From: Falciphora oryzae
Taxonomy: Eukaryota; Ascomycota; Sordariomycetes; Magnaporthales; Magnaporthaceae
DNA length: 64,000 bases
Assembly: GCA_000733355.1 (NCBI GenBank)
Contig: JNVV01000018.1
Span: 310,001-374,000, forward strand
Direction of reading: 5' to 3'
This document shows, piece after piece, positions 33,812-44,753 of the stretch. Within the stretch, counting starts at the first letter, position 1; each line of letters starts with the position of its first letter. A program made the translations under genes and the position numbers. Under the pieces are notes generated by a model. That model was not told the origin of the DNA, ran no database searches, and saw only the letters and a list, made by a program, of their open reading frames with translations.

Positions 33812-34753
33812 TCACTGCCCCGCCTCTCCGTCGCTTTCGGCTCGCTGCCAACCATTCAGGAACACTTCCTTCTTGAAGCTTGGCTGCAGGTGCCTGCCGG
33901 TGGTAGCAAGGAAACGCTTCCACCTTTGGCGCAGCCCTTTCGGGGCCTGTTTTTCCTCTTCGAAGCCTTTCCACACGGCTTCGCCGCCTTCGTCAATGCC
34001 CTCCTCGCCGCCCTGCGCCTCTGCCAACCCCTGAGCGCCCGAGGCCTCGCCGGCCAGCGTTTCCGCCGCTGTCTTTTTCTGCTTTTCGAGGGCCTCTGCC
34101 CCTTGCTTGGCGGCAGCCTCTGCCTTTTGCCTGACGAGGGCCTCTGCCTCCTGCTCGGCGAAAGCCTCCACGATATCCTCTTCGAGAGCCTCCGCCTCCT
34201 CCTGTTTGCGGGCCTCCGCCTGCTTCCTGGCGAGGGCCTCCCGTGCCGCCTCGAGGCGCTCCTGCGCGCCGCGCCTCCTCTCCTCGTCCTCCTCGTTGAG
34301 GGCCTCGGTGCAGAACAGGGCCGCCAGCACGTTCGCCTCGCGCTCCACCGTGCCGTACCGCACGTCGCAACCGAGCGTCACCAGCTTGGCGTGGAGCCTG
34401 TCGACGCGCTCGAGCAGGTCGCACTCCCCCTCGGCGGCGGGGACGGGCTCGTTGCTGAACAGCCACCGCTCGACCGAGGCGACGGTGGCGGGCGAGTCCG
34501 AGTTGATGAGCACGTCGAGGTACGCGCGCGCCTTCCGACTCTCCTACATGTCGATGGCCCAGTACTGCGCCATGATGATGGCGATGAGATCGGCGCGCCG
34601 GCGGGTCGGGGTCGGGTGCGGCGGGATCGTCGTCTTCTGCACGCCGTAGCTGTACGCGGGGCGGTTGCTGACGCAGGCCACGGCGCCGATGGCGTCGGAC
34701 CGGCCTTCGTAGCGGCAGTCGCCGGTGACGTGGAAGACTAGGTTGTAGGCCAT
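33812..34753 (-). pseudogene. RNase H-fold paralogue C with coiled-coil tail, one nonsense codon
   Basis: The start at 34753 gives MAYNLVFHVTGDCRYEG, matching the paralogues. The frame reads RRRADLIAIIMAQYWAIDM, then TAG at 34546-34544, and continues in the same frame with ARAYLDVLINSDSPATV to a stop at 33812. The Glu of the RAEL helix is Asp, the Asp in INSDS is kept, and the last Asp is lost (REANVLAALF). After the fold comes about 100 residues of Ala/Glu/Lys/Gln-rich coiled coil, absent from paralogue A. One stop codon in about 313 codons suggests recent inactivation, or readthrough if the gene is still used. Confidence 0.65.
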
Positions 34754-35252
34754 TATCTCTTGCGGCGAGAGTCGGTGGTGGCTTGTTGAGCTGGAGAGCT
34801 TTTCATGGTTAGCGCGTGCCGAGTGGAATGTCCGAGCAGGTTGGATGCTCTCCTGGAGCTGGTCCTGTCTGAACTTACTGCTGATGATGGTTGATAGGAA
34901 TGATACGCAGATAATGGTGTTGCGGTTAGAACCGTGATAAACGAGGTGTTAAGCAGGTGGAGGGTAGAGAGCAAAAGTTCGGTGTCGAGGGGAGACGAAT
35001 AGATTGGGCGGGTAATATATCCAGGGTGCAGCGGAGGAAAAGCCTCACCTCAAGAGAGAAAGATGGGCAGGGACACCCGTCTTCGATAGGGGAGAGGCTT
35101 AGACATTCCAGACAGCGGCAGGCGCCCTCACGTCACAGCAAGAGGAAGGAGACATGCAGTGTAGACCCAGAACACCAGGTGCACACCAGAGCAAATATTT
35201 GGGCTGTAAAAATGCGTGTCAATAGGAGCTTGTCAACGTCTAATTAGGCAGT
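34754..35252. other. Spacer, no supported gene
   Basis: Lies between the start of paralogue C and the 3' end of the PDI-like gene. It probably contains the 5' region of C (34754-34950) and the 3' UTR of the PDI-like gene. Confidence 0.5.
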
Positions 35253-36784
35253 CTAGAGCTCATCATGGTTCACACCGTCTCCGGCCGCAGAAGCTCCAGC
35301 CGCAGAAGCACCGGCATTCCGGTTGCCTTGGCCGCCCTTCCCGAGCGCCTGGACCTTCCCGCTGATGATATTCATCAGGAACGCCTCGACCACGGCGGCT
35401 GAAAGCGCCTCCCCGCCGCTGTATGGGAAGACGTCACCGTTGCCGGGGTTCATAACGGAGAGCGCCTTGTTCGCCCCAGGAGCCTGTCCCAGCGGCCCCA
35501 ACATCTCCGGGTACTCCTTAGTGTCGATGGTCGTAAACTGGAGGTAGTCGCGGTACTTCTTGGCGAGTGGGCGCATCTCGACCAGGTACGCTTCGCGATC
35601 GGCCTCGGTCGAGACGAAGTAATGCACCAGACTCTTGCCCAGCTGTGGTGTGTCAGATTTGTCTCGTCAGTCACAGTCAACGATGCGTTCCCTCTCTCAT
35701 CTTCTGGGTGTATAGGGCAAAGCCGCACCTGCAGATTCTCCATCTCGTTCCTCCTCGTCAGCTCCACGATGACAGGCTTAGCACACAGGGCCACGAACCG
35801 CTCGAGCGACCCGACCACGTCGAACTCGGATGACGACCGCTGCTCGCCCTCGCGGTTGTTGAAGCACCCGACTGACGAGCGCTGGTGCTCCGGCGGCGGG
35901 CCGACCGCGAATGAATAGCGGTCCCTAAAGCGCTTTGCCAGCGTGAAAAAGGCCTGCTCCAGAACGCCATCCTGGGGCTGGAGCTGCGCGACCAGCACGA
36001 CGTCGTCGACGCCGAGGAAGGATGTTATGTTCTTGTCGTCGAGCCGGGAGACGGTCGGGCGGAGGGCGCGTCGGAGGAAGGGGACGATCCTGTTTTTGGT
36101 GGCCCGCGTGGTATGTGGCTTGTTAGTTAGGATATTCGTATGGGGTGGTTGCTTCGAGGGGTTTCATGGTTGTACTAACGCCTGAGCTTTCCGCGGTCCC
36201 CTATACCGATTCATGCGCCCGTCCTGGTGGTAAAGGCGGATGGCCGGGTAGGAGATGACGTGGAACTCGTCGCACAGCTTGCGCTTGGTGCCGCAGTCAA
36301 GACTGACGACGTTGTTGTCCCTTTCTGTTTCTTGGATCGAGATCCATTCTGGCTCCAGCGCCGCACTCGCCGGTCTTGGTCTCGCTGTCAGCAACCTCGC
36401 AGATGGTTCGGTGAGTCGGTTCCCAATTCCGGTGGGGATTCGAGAGGAATCCGAGGGTCTATCTCACTGCAACGGCTGCGGTTGGGCGGCGGGTTGATGG
36501 TCGCTGGGTCAGTCGGCGCTCGGCTTGGGATGCGGGAGATTGTGGTCTAGGAAAGACCAATTGACGTGCCTCTACGACTGCGAGAGAGGGGACTAAGTGT
36601 TAGTACAACCAGAAAGCTGCCAGGAAAGGAACCTCATCAATGAATTCCAGCCCTCACAAGCTACCAGAGTGTATTCATTGGAGCGCAGAGCTTTCCGGAA
36701 GCTCGCCTCGGTGACGTGATTCCAGCCGAGCACCGACCGCGCTCCAAGGCTGGTCAGGAGGCACAACGGCGTGGAGAATTTCAT
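35253..36784 (-). CDS. PDI-like ER protein with HDEL but no visible CxxC
   Basis: Predicted lumenal ER protein of the thioredoxin/protein disulfide isomerase group. Exons 36784-36658, 36384-36180, 36089-35729 and 35642-35253 give 360 residues in one continuous frame. It begins with a signal peptide (MKFSTPLCLLTSLGARSVLG) and ends NHDEL, the ER-retention signal. The first thioredoxin domain reads EYTLVA, then after the splice ALEPEWISIQETERD and HVISYPAIRLYHQDG (cis-Pro loop). The redox CxxC expected between these parts is missing from the joined exons. The first intron (273 nt) is much longer than the others; a mini-exon inside it (near 36549) would give FVEA but still no CxxC. The C-terminal domain is thioredoxin-like (FTTIDTKEYPEMLG). 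It may be a non-catalytic chaperone-type member or a decaying gene. Confidence 0.7.
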
Positions 36785-37081
36785 TGTCGGCGTGTATGCT
36801 GGAGTCTCGCTCCTGTTCTGAGTGCAGAGGAGAAAAGAGAATCAGAATTGGGAGTGTAGGTTCAAGGATGAGGGCATCGTGAACCGACTATTCGTTCAAC
36901 GGCTGAGCTCCATTGGCTGGGATCTGCAGGTTTGCGGGGTAATTAACGCCTTAGCCTCAACTCAATGCCGCCACCACCACGGTCCGCGTTTCAGCTTTCT
37001 GGGCGGGGGTGAACAACTGACCATGGAGGGACCGAGTGGAATCTCAAATCGTGCACCTCAACCTTGTGTCCTCGTCGCCCG

Positions 37082-37925
37082 TCAAAGCCGGCCCAAAACT
37101 CGCAACACATTTGCCAGTCCTTCCAGAAGCCTTGCGGTTTCCGTGGTCTCCCTGTCCATTCTCTTCTTCTTTTTCTTCTTTCCCTTTTTCGCCTTCTTGG
37201 GGGCGCCAGAAGCAACGACGACTGGAGCCGCATCCACCACCCCAGTTTTCCGGGTAAACGTGCTGCTGGGCAGTGACTGGCTACAGAGATTGCCAGGTGT
37301 GAGCCCGAAATGTTCTTTGATGATGTCTGGCTCCAACCACTTGAGAGGCTTCGTTTGTCTCCATATCTTCTTTTTCACGCATACTTGTGGGAAACGTTGG
37401 TGCCATTCCGATGTCCTATCCGTCGGCCAAATTTCGTAGCGGAAATCCGACGCTCCCACGACGCTAGGGTGAACAGCGAAAAATCCTGAGCTGCTTGTTG
37501 AAGCCGAACTTGGTAATGATAGGCTCCTCGATGTCCTGATAATAGGACTTTCCGTGAGTGTTGAACCGCCCTGGGGGCGGCGGGCAGAGTAGGACGACCT
37601 CTGTGCTCTCGGAGATGTGTTGGGCAAATAGTGCCGAAGCCCCATGCATGAAGTTTCTTTTCCCGCTCTTCGACCCGATCACAGCGCACTCGGGATGGAA
37701 CAGATCGATGAGGGGTCCCAAAGCTATGGAAAGCGTCTGCTTGTTGTGATTCTCGGCCCATTGCTGGACTCGGTCGGGGTTCTCGCCTGTCCATAGGATC
37801 AGCTGGTTCTTGTGGACTTTAGAGGACGCAAATCGACGACTGATCCTCGCCTTTTGACCCGGCGTGAGGTAATGGTCAGCTATCTCCTCGACAAGCCGTT
37901 GTGTGGCAGCATCGGCTTTTAACAT
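37082..37925 (-). pseudogene. Conserved uncharacterised fungal protein, single-base frameshift
   Basis: From ATG 37925 the frame encodes 153 residues (LILWTGENPDRVQQWAENH, LSIALGPLIDLFHPE, VVLLCPPPPGRFNTHG, YYQDIEEPIITKFG) and ends in RIFRCSP-stop at 37464. In another frame the family-like sequence continues at the same point: AVHPSVVGASDFRYEIWPTD and onward to a Lys-rich end at 37082. The break lies in a run of five T on the minus strand near 37477; a four-T run would keep the frame. I recall an unnamed Ascomycota family with this pattern, but no function. It is either a recent pseudogene or a sequencing error in a homopolymer. The next gene on the same strand is the PDI-like gene. Confidence 0.65.
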
Positions 37926-38405
37926 GGTTCGTGAGGATCAACGACAGGATCATAAGGATAAAAATCGGGCCAATGTTGAAAATCAGGCTGTCTAACAACC
38001 AGACAAATGGTTGGGCTGGTACTACAGCAAGCCGACAGGGAGGGCACTTATACATATTTCGAAATCCCCTCACTCGTTCGCGGCCTCAGCTAGCTCTACT
38101 ATGGCTATTGTTTATGATGTGCCGATGACGTTCGAACGGCCTTGATTCACATCCCACCCATTGACCTTTTCCCCGCATCGACTTGATCAGGTGGAACGGC
38201 GGCCAACCATGCAATGAAGGGTTTGTGCTTTAGTGCAGGTTTCAGCTCAGAGCTCGATGCCCCACACCAACGCGGAACCCTGGAGGGGTCAAGCTTCGTT
38301 GGAGCTGCATCTCGTCGTTCACATTCCCTCCCGATCGATGTTGTTAACATGCCCAAGAGGCATGTGAGACGAAACTCTCCTCACCGACAGGAAGGAAAGG
38401 CAAAA
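37926..38405. other. Divergent promoter spacer
   Basis: Shared 5' region of the frameshifted gene (-) and the prolyl hydroxylase gene (+). No clear TATA element. Confidence 0.5.
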
Positions 38406-39354
38406 ATGGCATCGAGCTGCTTTGCGCGACGCGCGATACCGCTGCTGGCAGCAATCGCCGCACTGACCTCGTCCACCGCCGCGTCGACCGACGTCGTCCA
38501 GAAGCCGCTCCTCAGCTATTTCGAGTGCCAGCACCCTCCCTACAGGGTCCAGATCGTCTCCAAGTCGCCATTGGTCATCTACCTGCACGGCTTCATCACG
38601 CCGCAGGAGAGGGAACATCTCCAAGATGTGACGTATGACGAGTCCAGCCTCCTCCCGCTCTCCTATTCATTGCCTTCAAGCTGAGCCGCCTACCCCGATC
38701 AACAGCCAGAACACATTCACCCGCTCCGGCGTAACCCCCAACGACGGCAGCGACACCGAAAAGGCGATCCACCAGGTGCGAACCTCGCGCTCGACCAACG
38801 TGCCGCGCGACGCCGTCGTGCGCTGCATCGAGGACCGCGCCCTCGCCTTCCAGGGCCATGGCGTGACCCGCACCCAGCTCGAGCCGCTCCAGCTGGTCAA
38901 GTACGGCCCCGGCGAGCGCTACCACTTCCACACCGACTGGTTCACCGACGCCGCCCAGCACGCCACCGCCGCGCTCGGCGGGAACCGCCTGTCGTCCTTC
39001 TTTGCCTACGTCGCCGTCTCCAACTCGACGACGACACCGACCGAGGAAAACAACAGCGAGAAGCAGGGCATCATCGGCGGTGGCACCAACTTCCCGCTCG
39101 TGGACCCGCCGCAGGGCAAGGGCTGGTGCGGGCCCGACGGCGTCATCGACTGCGACGAGCCCTGGGAGAGCGGCACCACGTTCCGTCCTATCGAGGGCAA
39201 CGCCGTCTACTGGGAGAACCTATACCCCAACGGCGTCGGCGATGCGCGCAACCTGCACGCGGGACTACCTGTGACCAAGGGCTGGAAGATCGGCATGAAC
39301 ATCTGGACCAGGCAAGGCCCACTGAGCGAGGATATCAGGGGCCCTGATGTGTGA
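38406..39354 (+). CDS. Secreted/ER prolyl 4-hydroxylase-type 2-oxoglutarate dioxygenase
   Basis: Fe(II)/2-oxoglutarate oxygenase of the P4H alpha-subunit family, likely hydroxylating proline in the secretory pathway. Exons 38406-38632 and 38706-39354 (intron GTATGA...AACAG) give 291 residues. The start at 38406 begins a signal peptide (MASSCFARRAIPLLAAIAAL); an upstream in-frame ATG at 38349 would put a basic stretch in front. Domain features: FITPQEREHL, VPRDAVVRCIEDRALAFQG, iron ligands His151 and Asp153 in YHFHTDW and His260 in NLHAGLPVTKG, with the 2-oxoglutarate lysine at 267 or 270. GGGTNFPLV is also typical. The intron could instead end four bases later with a GTGACG donor; the frame stays open either way. 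It is convergent with the aspartic protease gene, 116 bases apart. Confidence 0.85.
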
Positions 39355-39470
39355 CAGGGGGCCTGAGCCCAAGTCTATATAGGTAAACAAGAGAGCCCGT
39401 GAATATGATGCCATTTACGTCGTCTAGGTCCTCAAAGCAGGCTTCTTGCCATCCAGAGCCTCCAGAGACG

Positions 39471-41208
39471 TCAGCACCGGCCGATCTTTGACTGCGTGTC
39501 CGCGTACTCTTCTCCAACTGGGACGACGCCATCACCACAATTCCTATAGCTGCCCATCCAGACGATGTCTGTCTCCTGGTCAAACACCACTGTGGGTTTG
39601 GATCTCTGCGTCAGCAGATGTCTAGGATTCGAGCAATACCGGGACAGAAAGCAAGAGAGAAACCTACAATACGCGCCCCTCAAGAAGGTATCCCCCAGCA
39701 CATAATCCGTGCCTCCGGTGTCTGCGGGCTGCATCCCCAGCAGACAGCCGTCGGGGTACTGCATCCATATAAAATCCCTGTACTTGACGCTGACGGTCAG
39801 GTTCCCGTCGTTGAAGCCAAATTCGATAGAGCCGCGCTGGCCGCGGTGAGCGCAGTCGACCCAGAAGTTGCCCGCGCCATCCACGCGCGTGCTGTTGAAC
39901 CGGGCCGCGATGGCGCGCACCAGGCTCAGCGGCCCGTAGCTCAGCGTCGACCCGCTGTCGATGATCATCGTTGTCGTCGTGATCGTCCCCGTCAAGGGCC
40001 CACCCCGCGCGGGCGCCGGGGCTGTCAGCGGGTCGCTCCGTGTGTCGCCCGGCTGCGTGATGCCGAACGACGTCACGTTGACCGAGTAGTGCAGCCACTT
40101 CGGGTCTTGCTTTTCGATCGGCGGCCAGATCCGGACTGGCTCGAGTCGTCCGGAGTACTTGTACAGGTTGACTCCGCCGAAGATGATCTCGCCTGCGAAC
40201 CAGAACACGTCAGTTTGCTTGCCCTTCCCAGCTTGTCACGTATCCAGGGAGCAGGCCATCTACAGCAACGAAAAGCGTAACGGAAGGGAACCCACTTTCG
40301 CCACCCCCGACACCTCCGAGTCCCAGGCTGAAGATGGGCGCCTTGATGAGTCCATACGCCCACATCATCTGCAACAGGGTATATGGATATGATGTGGTCC
40401 AGGGGTACGTATATCCCATGCCCAGAACGCCTGCGAAGGCGTAGTCGGAGTCGTCGGCCACAACAAACTGGACCAGCGGCACTTGGAGCCCGCCGCCAAT
40501 GCCCGTTGCCGTGCTGATTGTGTCGAGCCAGTAGTCTCCCAAGGCCTCGCCGGTGCCGTACACGAGGTGTCGCCGCCCGCCGCCGATGTGGTCGGCAGTA
40601 CTAGACCGTCGGGGATAGTAGGCGCCCGTCCGCCGGCACAGCTGCGCGTCGACCGATCGGGTGCAGTTGGGGCTCACCCAGAGCTCGTACGAGCCCGTGT
40701 CCACGATTACCGATACCGTTTGCGCCGGGGAGCCGATTTTCACTGTTTGCACCGCCAGTCTTTTGTTAGCTCAAAACGACGTCTGATCCCGGTAGCGTGA
40801 GCGGAGTGCTGAAGGAGACGAGACCCGGGTTCCCCTACAGTCAATCAGATAAACCAGCCCCCGATACTCGCGCAGGTTGGTCTGACCTTCCCGCTTGCCG
40901 AGGGCCGTGGCCCCTGCCCCGCCGATCCTGGGATAGCTCCACCTTTTCGGCAGCAGCCCGTGCAGATCTCCGGTGGTAGTGTCGTTTACCGACTTGGTTC
41001 GCATGGGCGCCCGAAGAAACCCATCGCCGGATGGCTCTTGACGTCTAGAAAGCGTGCGCCGACGCGCCCTTCCGACTCCTCCCACGCCGTCGCCGGCCTC
41101 GACACCCAGATCCCGAGGGAGCCATTGCGGGTCCAAGGCGACGGCGGCGTCGAAGACAATTGCCAACGCAAGCAGCAGCAGCACCACGACGCCGGCTGCT
41201 CTCAACAT
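39471..41208 (-). CDS. Secreted pepsin-like aspartic protease (family A1)
   Basis: Exons 41208-40868, 40759-40296, 40192-39668 and 39589-39471 give 482 residues. The first exon has a strong signal sequence (MLRAAGVVVLLLLALAIVF) and a basic propeptide with possible Kex2 sites (LLPKRW, ALGKR). Catalytic aspartates are Asp134 in VIVDTGSYELWV and Asp347 in IIDSGSTLSYG; the flap region (HLVYGTGEALGDYW) and FLRGAY...VFDQETD are as in fungal A1 proteases. The Cys pairs CTRSVDAQLC and CRRTG suit a secreted enzyme. No GPI signal follows the last domain, so it is probably released. Each splice junction keeps frame: NLRE/LAVQ, GGES/EII, GAYL/VFD. Notably, the frame also stays open through the last intron. 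Confidence 0.88.
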
Positions 41209-42636
41209 GGCGTTTGGGACGGCGTGACACCGAGGTGTCTGCCACAAACCAGGCGTAGGTGGGCTTACATATCAGGCGCGCGATGGGCGAGCAGGGAGGC
41301 GGCGCCCCAGGATCCCATGTCATGGCCATCGAACAAAAAGGAAGAACGCTATTCCGGAAACGAGGCCGCTAGCGGCAGGCGATATTGAACGGGGCGCGAA
41401 TAAAATGCCCTCAAGCCGTGTGATAACGTCCACTGAACAAGCTCTCCCGTCCAACCGTGCGTCGGAGGGGCGTCCGCCCGGCCCAGCTGGCTTTTGAGGG
41501 GCAGATATTATCCCTGGAAAGCCACTCATGCACGTCGTGAAAGACGCCAAACCTCATTGCACTGGCAGAACTGGCCCCAGCAGCCTGCGCAATTTTCCAT
41601 GTTTGCTGGGTCAGTAGATATCATTGGTTGCCCTGCCCCCAAGATGTGGAAGTCCGGCGCTGGGGGATAGGGGTCAGGCCTGGTCCCTGTCGACCGAAGT
41701 TCAGCTTGGCCAGACCCTTTTTTCTCCCACCGGTCCACACCGTGGGGCACGCTTCCACTTTCAAAACGCAGCCACAGCTTTCTCCCAGAAGCAAATCCTT
41801 CCGGCGCTGTTTATGGCCCCACGGAAGGTTTGTGCTGTAATTCCACGCAATGGGGGAATGGGAGACTCGGACAGGGGTTCGAGGAGGGTTCATTGGGTTG
41901 ATGGCAGGGGAGGCAGCCCCCGCACTAGACTGTATTCGAAGGCCGATTTACAGGCTAAATCTCAGCCGCAAGTAGATTGCCTGCAGGCCATGATTCGCTC
42001 CGCATGTCCCCAAAGGACGGCGGAAGAAGTTTTTGTTTTGCGACTGGCCGAATAAGAATGAAGTGTGCCCATGATACTGGCTCCGCGGAGCCCCGCGCCC
42101 AAGTGCCGCGTCGCTTCGGCCTGTCTGCTTCCATTCCCGTGGGAGGGGGACATTCTCCGCCATGTGTGGCCCTCTCTTTCATCAACGCAATGAGATGTTC
42201 TTTCCCAAAAGACACCATGTCGCTGGTCAAGTGTCACAAGGATGGTTGTGCTTCGTGGCTCTTCTTTGTCTTTAAACTCGTCGTCAACAGCAGCGCTGTA
42301 CCTACCTCTAGGCATTCAAGCCCACCGCCACCAATGATGGACAAAGAGGACCGGCCAGAGAAACAAGGCAAAATGCCATGTGATCGAAGAACAAGGAAAA
42401 ATAACAAAACACATGGAACCATGAAGAAAGAAATGGACCGATTGTTTTACGCCCCATTGTCAGGTCGGTTTCTATATAAAGCGAGGCAATAAGCAACACT
42501 TCCGTACTTTCAGGATGTTTCCACAGAGTCGCCCCAAAGAAGCCACAGACAGATAACGTTGCTCGTTATTATCACCCGAGAAGAGACTCCAGAACGGCCA
42601 GAGCTGTCCGGTACAAGTTCAAGCTTTGTTGCTACA
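41209..42636. other. Spacer with protease promoter and a TATA near its right end
   Basis: No supported gene in 1.4 kb. TATATAAA at 42473-42480 on the plus strand is followed by an A-rich leader into the small frame at 42637. Confidence 0.5.
42473..42480 (+). promoter_or_regulatory. TATA box ahead of a small frame
   Basis: TATATAAA, an almost perfect consensus, 157 bases upstream of the ATG at 42637. No larger plus-strand gene follows within 500 bases. Confidence 0.45.
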
Positions 42637-42744
42637 ATGGACGGCATGGGCTTTCTTCTCGGCTCGGTTGTGGCTTGGGGTTGTTGTTCGGTGTTGTGCT
42701 TGGTAATTTGTCGTGGATTCGACGAGGCTGACTCCGAGTACTAA
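42637..42744 (+). CDS. Candidate 35-residue membrane peptide
   Basis: ATG in a good context (CTACAATGG) opens 35 codons: a short start, about 20 hydrophobic residues (FLLGSVVAWGCCSVLCLVIC) and an acidic end (FDEADSEY). A TATA box lies 157 bases upstream, and AATAAATAAA follows directly after the stop. The arrangement looks like a complete minimal gene, but frames of this length arise by chance, and no family is recognised. Confidence 0.3.
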   Translation: MDGMGFLLGSVVAWGCCSVLCLVICRGFDEADSEY

Positions 42745-43230
42745 GAAATAAATAAATTCTATCAGGCTCTCACAGGAAACATATTTACCGTATTCCACTT
42801 GATTCCCGTATGTTTATGGCACGTCCCCCAGGGGCTTTGTTCAGTGACTGAGGATTACCCAGTATGCACGACAATGTTCTAGTAAACGCATCATCAGGCA
42901 CCCCTGTAAATTCCCAATCACCACGTCCCGCGGAGAGTCAGCGACTGGGACATCCTTGGAGCGGGCTAGACATGGACAACCTGCTTTTCTGCGACTCGCG
43001 TCGGCTATCGTGGCCCAGTGATTGTGCTGAGGAACTTGGCAAGCCAACTATTGTCAAGGCAAGCCGACCTTCACGAAGCGTCGCAAACAGGTGGGATGCT
43101 CAGCCATAGTTTCCATGCCAAGATCACGGACGCTTTCTGGTCAAAGAAGGCTAAAATAATTACTAGTGCACAAAAAAAGACCCCTCTTCCACCACCCCGA
43201 CAGCGACCCCCGTTCGGCGCCCACCGCACT
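42745..43230. other. 3' spacer, no supported gene
   Basis: Probably the 3' UTR of the SGNH hydrolase gene on the minus strand and of the small plus-strand transcript. Confidence 0.5.
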
Positions 43231-44137
43231 CTATGCGGCGTTGCCGTCGGCGGGGGTGCCGTTGTCGGCCGGGGCGGTCAGGAAGCCCTGGGCGGCGGCC
43301 TGCTGGATGCCGCTGAAGAAGACGTTTGCCATCTTGACGTACCCGGCGTCGTTGGGGTGCCTCGAGTCGGCCAGGTCGGCCGTGGTTGGGCCCGCCGGCG
43401 AGCGCATGTCGACAAACACAAACTTTGCGCCCTCGCCGCGCAGCTTCTCGGCCATGGCGGTGAACTGGGCGTTCTCGTCGACGCGGCACTTGTCCTGGTT
43501 CGCGTTCTTGTTGACCAGGACCGTGGGCATGACGACCGTCGCCCCGGGGCTCTTGGCGTAGATGTCGCGGATCAAGGCCTCGACCTGCTGCCCCGCGTCG
43601 GGCACGTTCTTGCCCTTGTTGCAGTTGTTGGTGCCGACGTCGACCAGGACCAGGTTGGGCAGGAGCTTGGGCGCGGCCTCGGAGGTGGCCTTTGCGATCT
43701 GCGAGATGACGAAGCCGCTGGTGGCCTCGACCTGGTTGTCGGCAAAGTCGCCGTTCTTGCGCGTGCCGACAAAGTTGACGGTGTCTTTCGAGGTGAAGTT
43801 GACGCCATCGGCGGTCAGCAGGTCGCGCAGGTTCTTGCGGTAGCTGTTGCCCGTGGTTGAGCCGACGCCGAAGGTGACCGAGGCGCCAATGCACATGATG
43901 CGCAGCGGCACGGGGCCGGCGGCGGCGGGAGCCTCCTGTCTATTGACGAGGAGGGGTCCAGCCATGGCCGAGCCAGCTGGAGGCGGTGACTTTGGTTAGC
44001 ACACCGTTCGATATACATGCCGATCACATAGTGACGATGTAGGACCAGATAGGGTTGCGTGATCTGCAGCAGCAGCACAGTACAGTGACAGCATGATGCT
44101 TACCGGCAACGAGCAGCAGAGAAACAGACGCAAGCAT
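43231..44137 (-). CDS. Secreted SGNH/GDSL-type hydrolase
   Basis: Esterase-type hydrolase, likely acting on cell-wall or polysaccharide acyl esters. Exons 44137-44104 and 43976-43231 (intron GTAAGC...CCAG with CTAAC branch, phase 1) give 259 residues. The 34-base first exon encodes MLASVSLLLVA, which completes the signal peptide with AGSAMAGP of exon 2; without it the protein would lack secretion. Block I is MCIGASVTFG with Ser44 (GAS in place of GDS). Block III is VDVGTNN with Asn at 128/129. Block V is DSRHPNDAGY with Asp215 and His218. The substrate is unknown. It is followed upstream by the CocE-type gene on the same strand. Confidence 0.88.
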
Positions 44138-44753
44138 CTTTAGGGCTAAAAAGGGGGTCCTGGGGGAAGAGAACGGAAAGTCTTGGCAAAGGAAAGAAAC
44201 GTGGTTGGCTACCAAAAGGAAGGAAAAAAAAAAAAAAAAGAGACAGGATGGACAGCAAGGAATCGGTGGCTGCTGTACGATTTATCAATCTTGGCGATCA
44301 AGACGTCGCAGCCCGCGGGCCGGTCCTGTCAAATGGCCAATTCCCATTCTTTTTCCTTGTCTACTCCGTGCTGGTTTCGGATCAACGCGTGTCCTTCTCA
44401 GCGGCAGGGTCTAACGCAAAACTGCTCCTGTTTTACAACGGTGGTGCCGAAAATAGGGCCCGTCCAATCGCTTCGCCCCATCGTCGGCGGGCAGTGGAGG
44501 GGACGCCTTCGCCTTCGCGCCAAGGATGGTGACTCGCGACAAGGGTACCTGGGAATGCCCTCAGCCCCTGACCGGATTGGGAAGGCGTCAGGGCAGGCAA
44601 TACGGCGACGCGATCGGACGTGCAGTTTTGGGTTGCTCGTGCCGCTTCATTGACAGGTATGCTTAATTCACCACCCCACAAGAACCGCCGTCAAAGGCCG
44701 TCTGTCGTGTTGCATTCTCGGCCGACCCGCCTACCTTACCCAGTCGCGGCTGA
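44138..44753. other. Spacer between SGNH and CocE-type genes
   Basis: Promoter of the SGNH gene with an A-run at about 44225-44239, plus the 3' UTR of the CocE-type gene. Confidence 0.5.
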
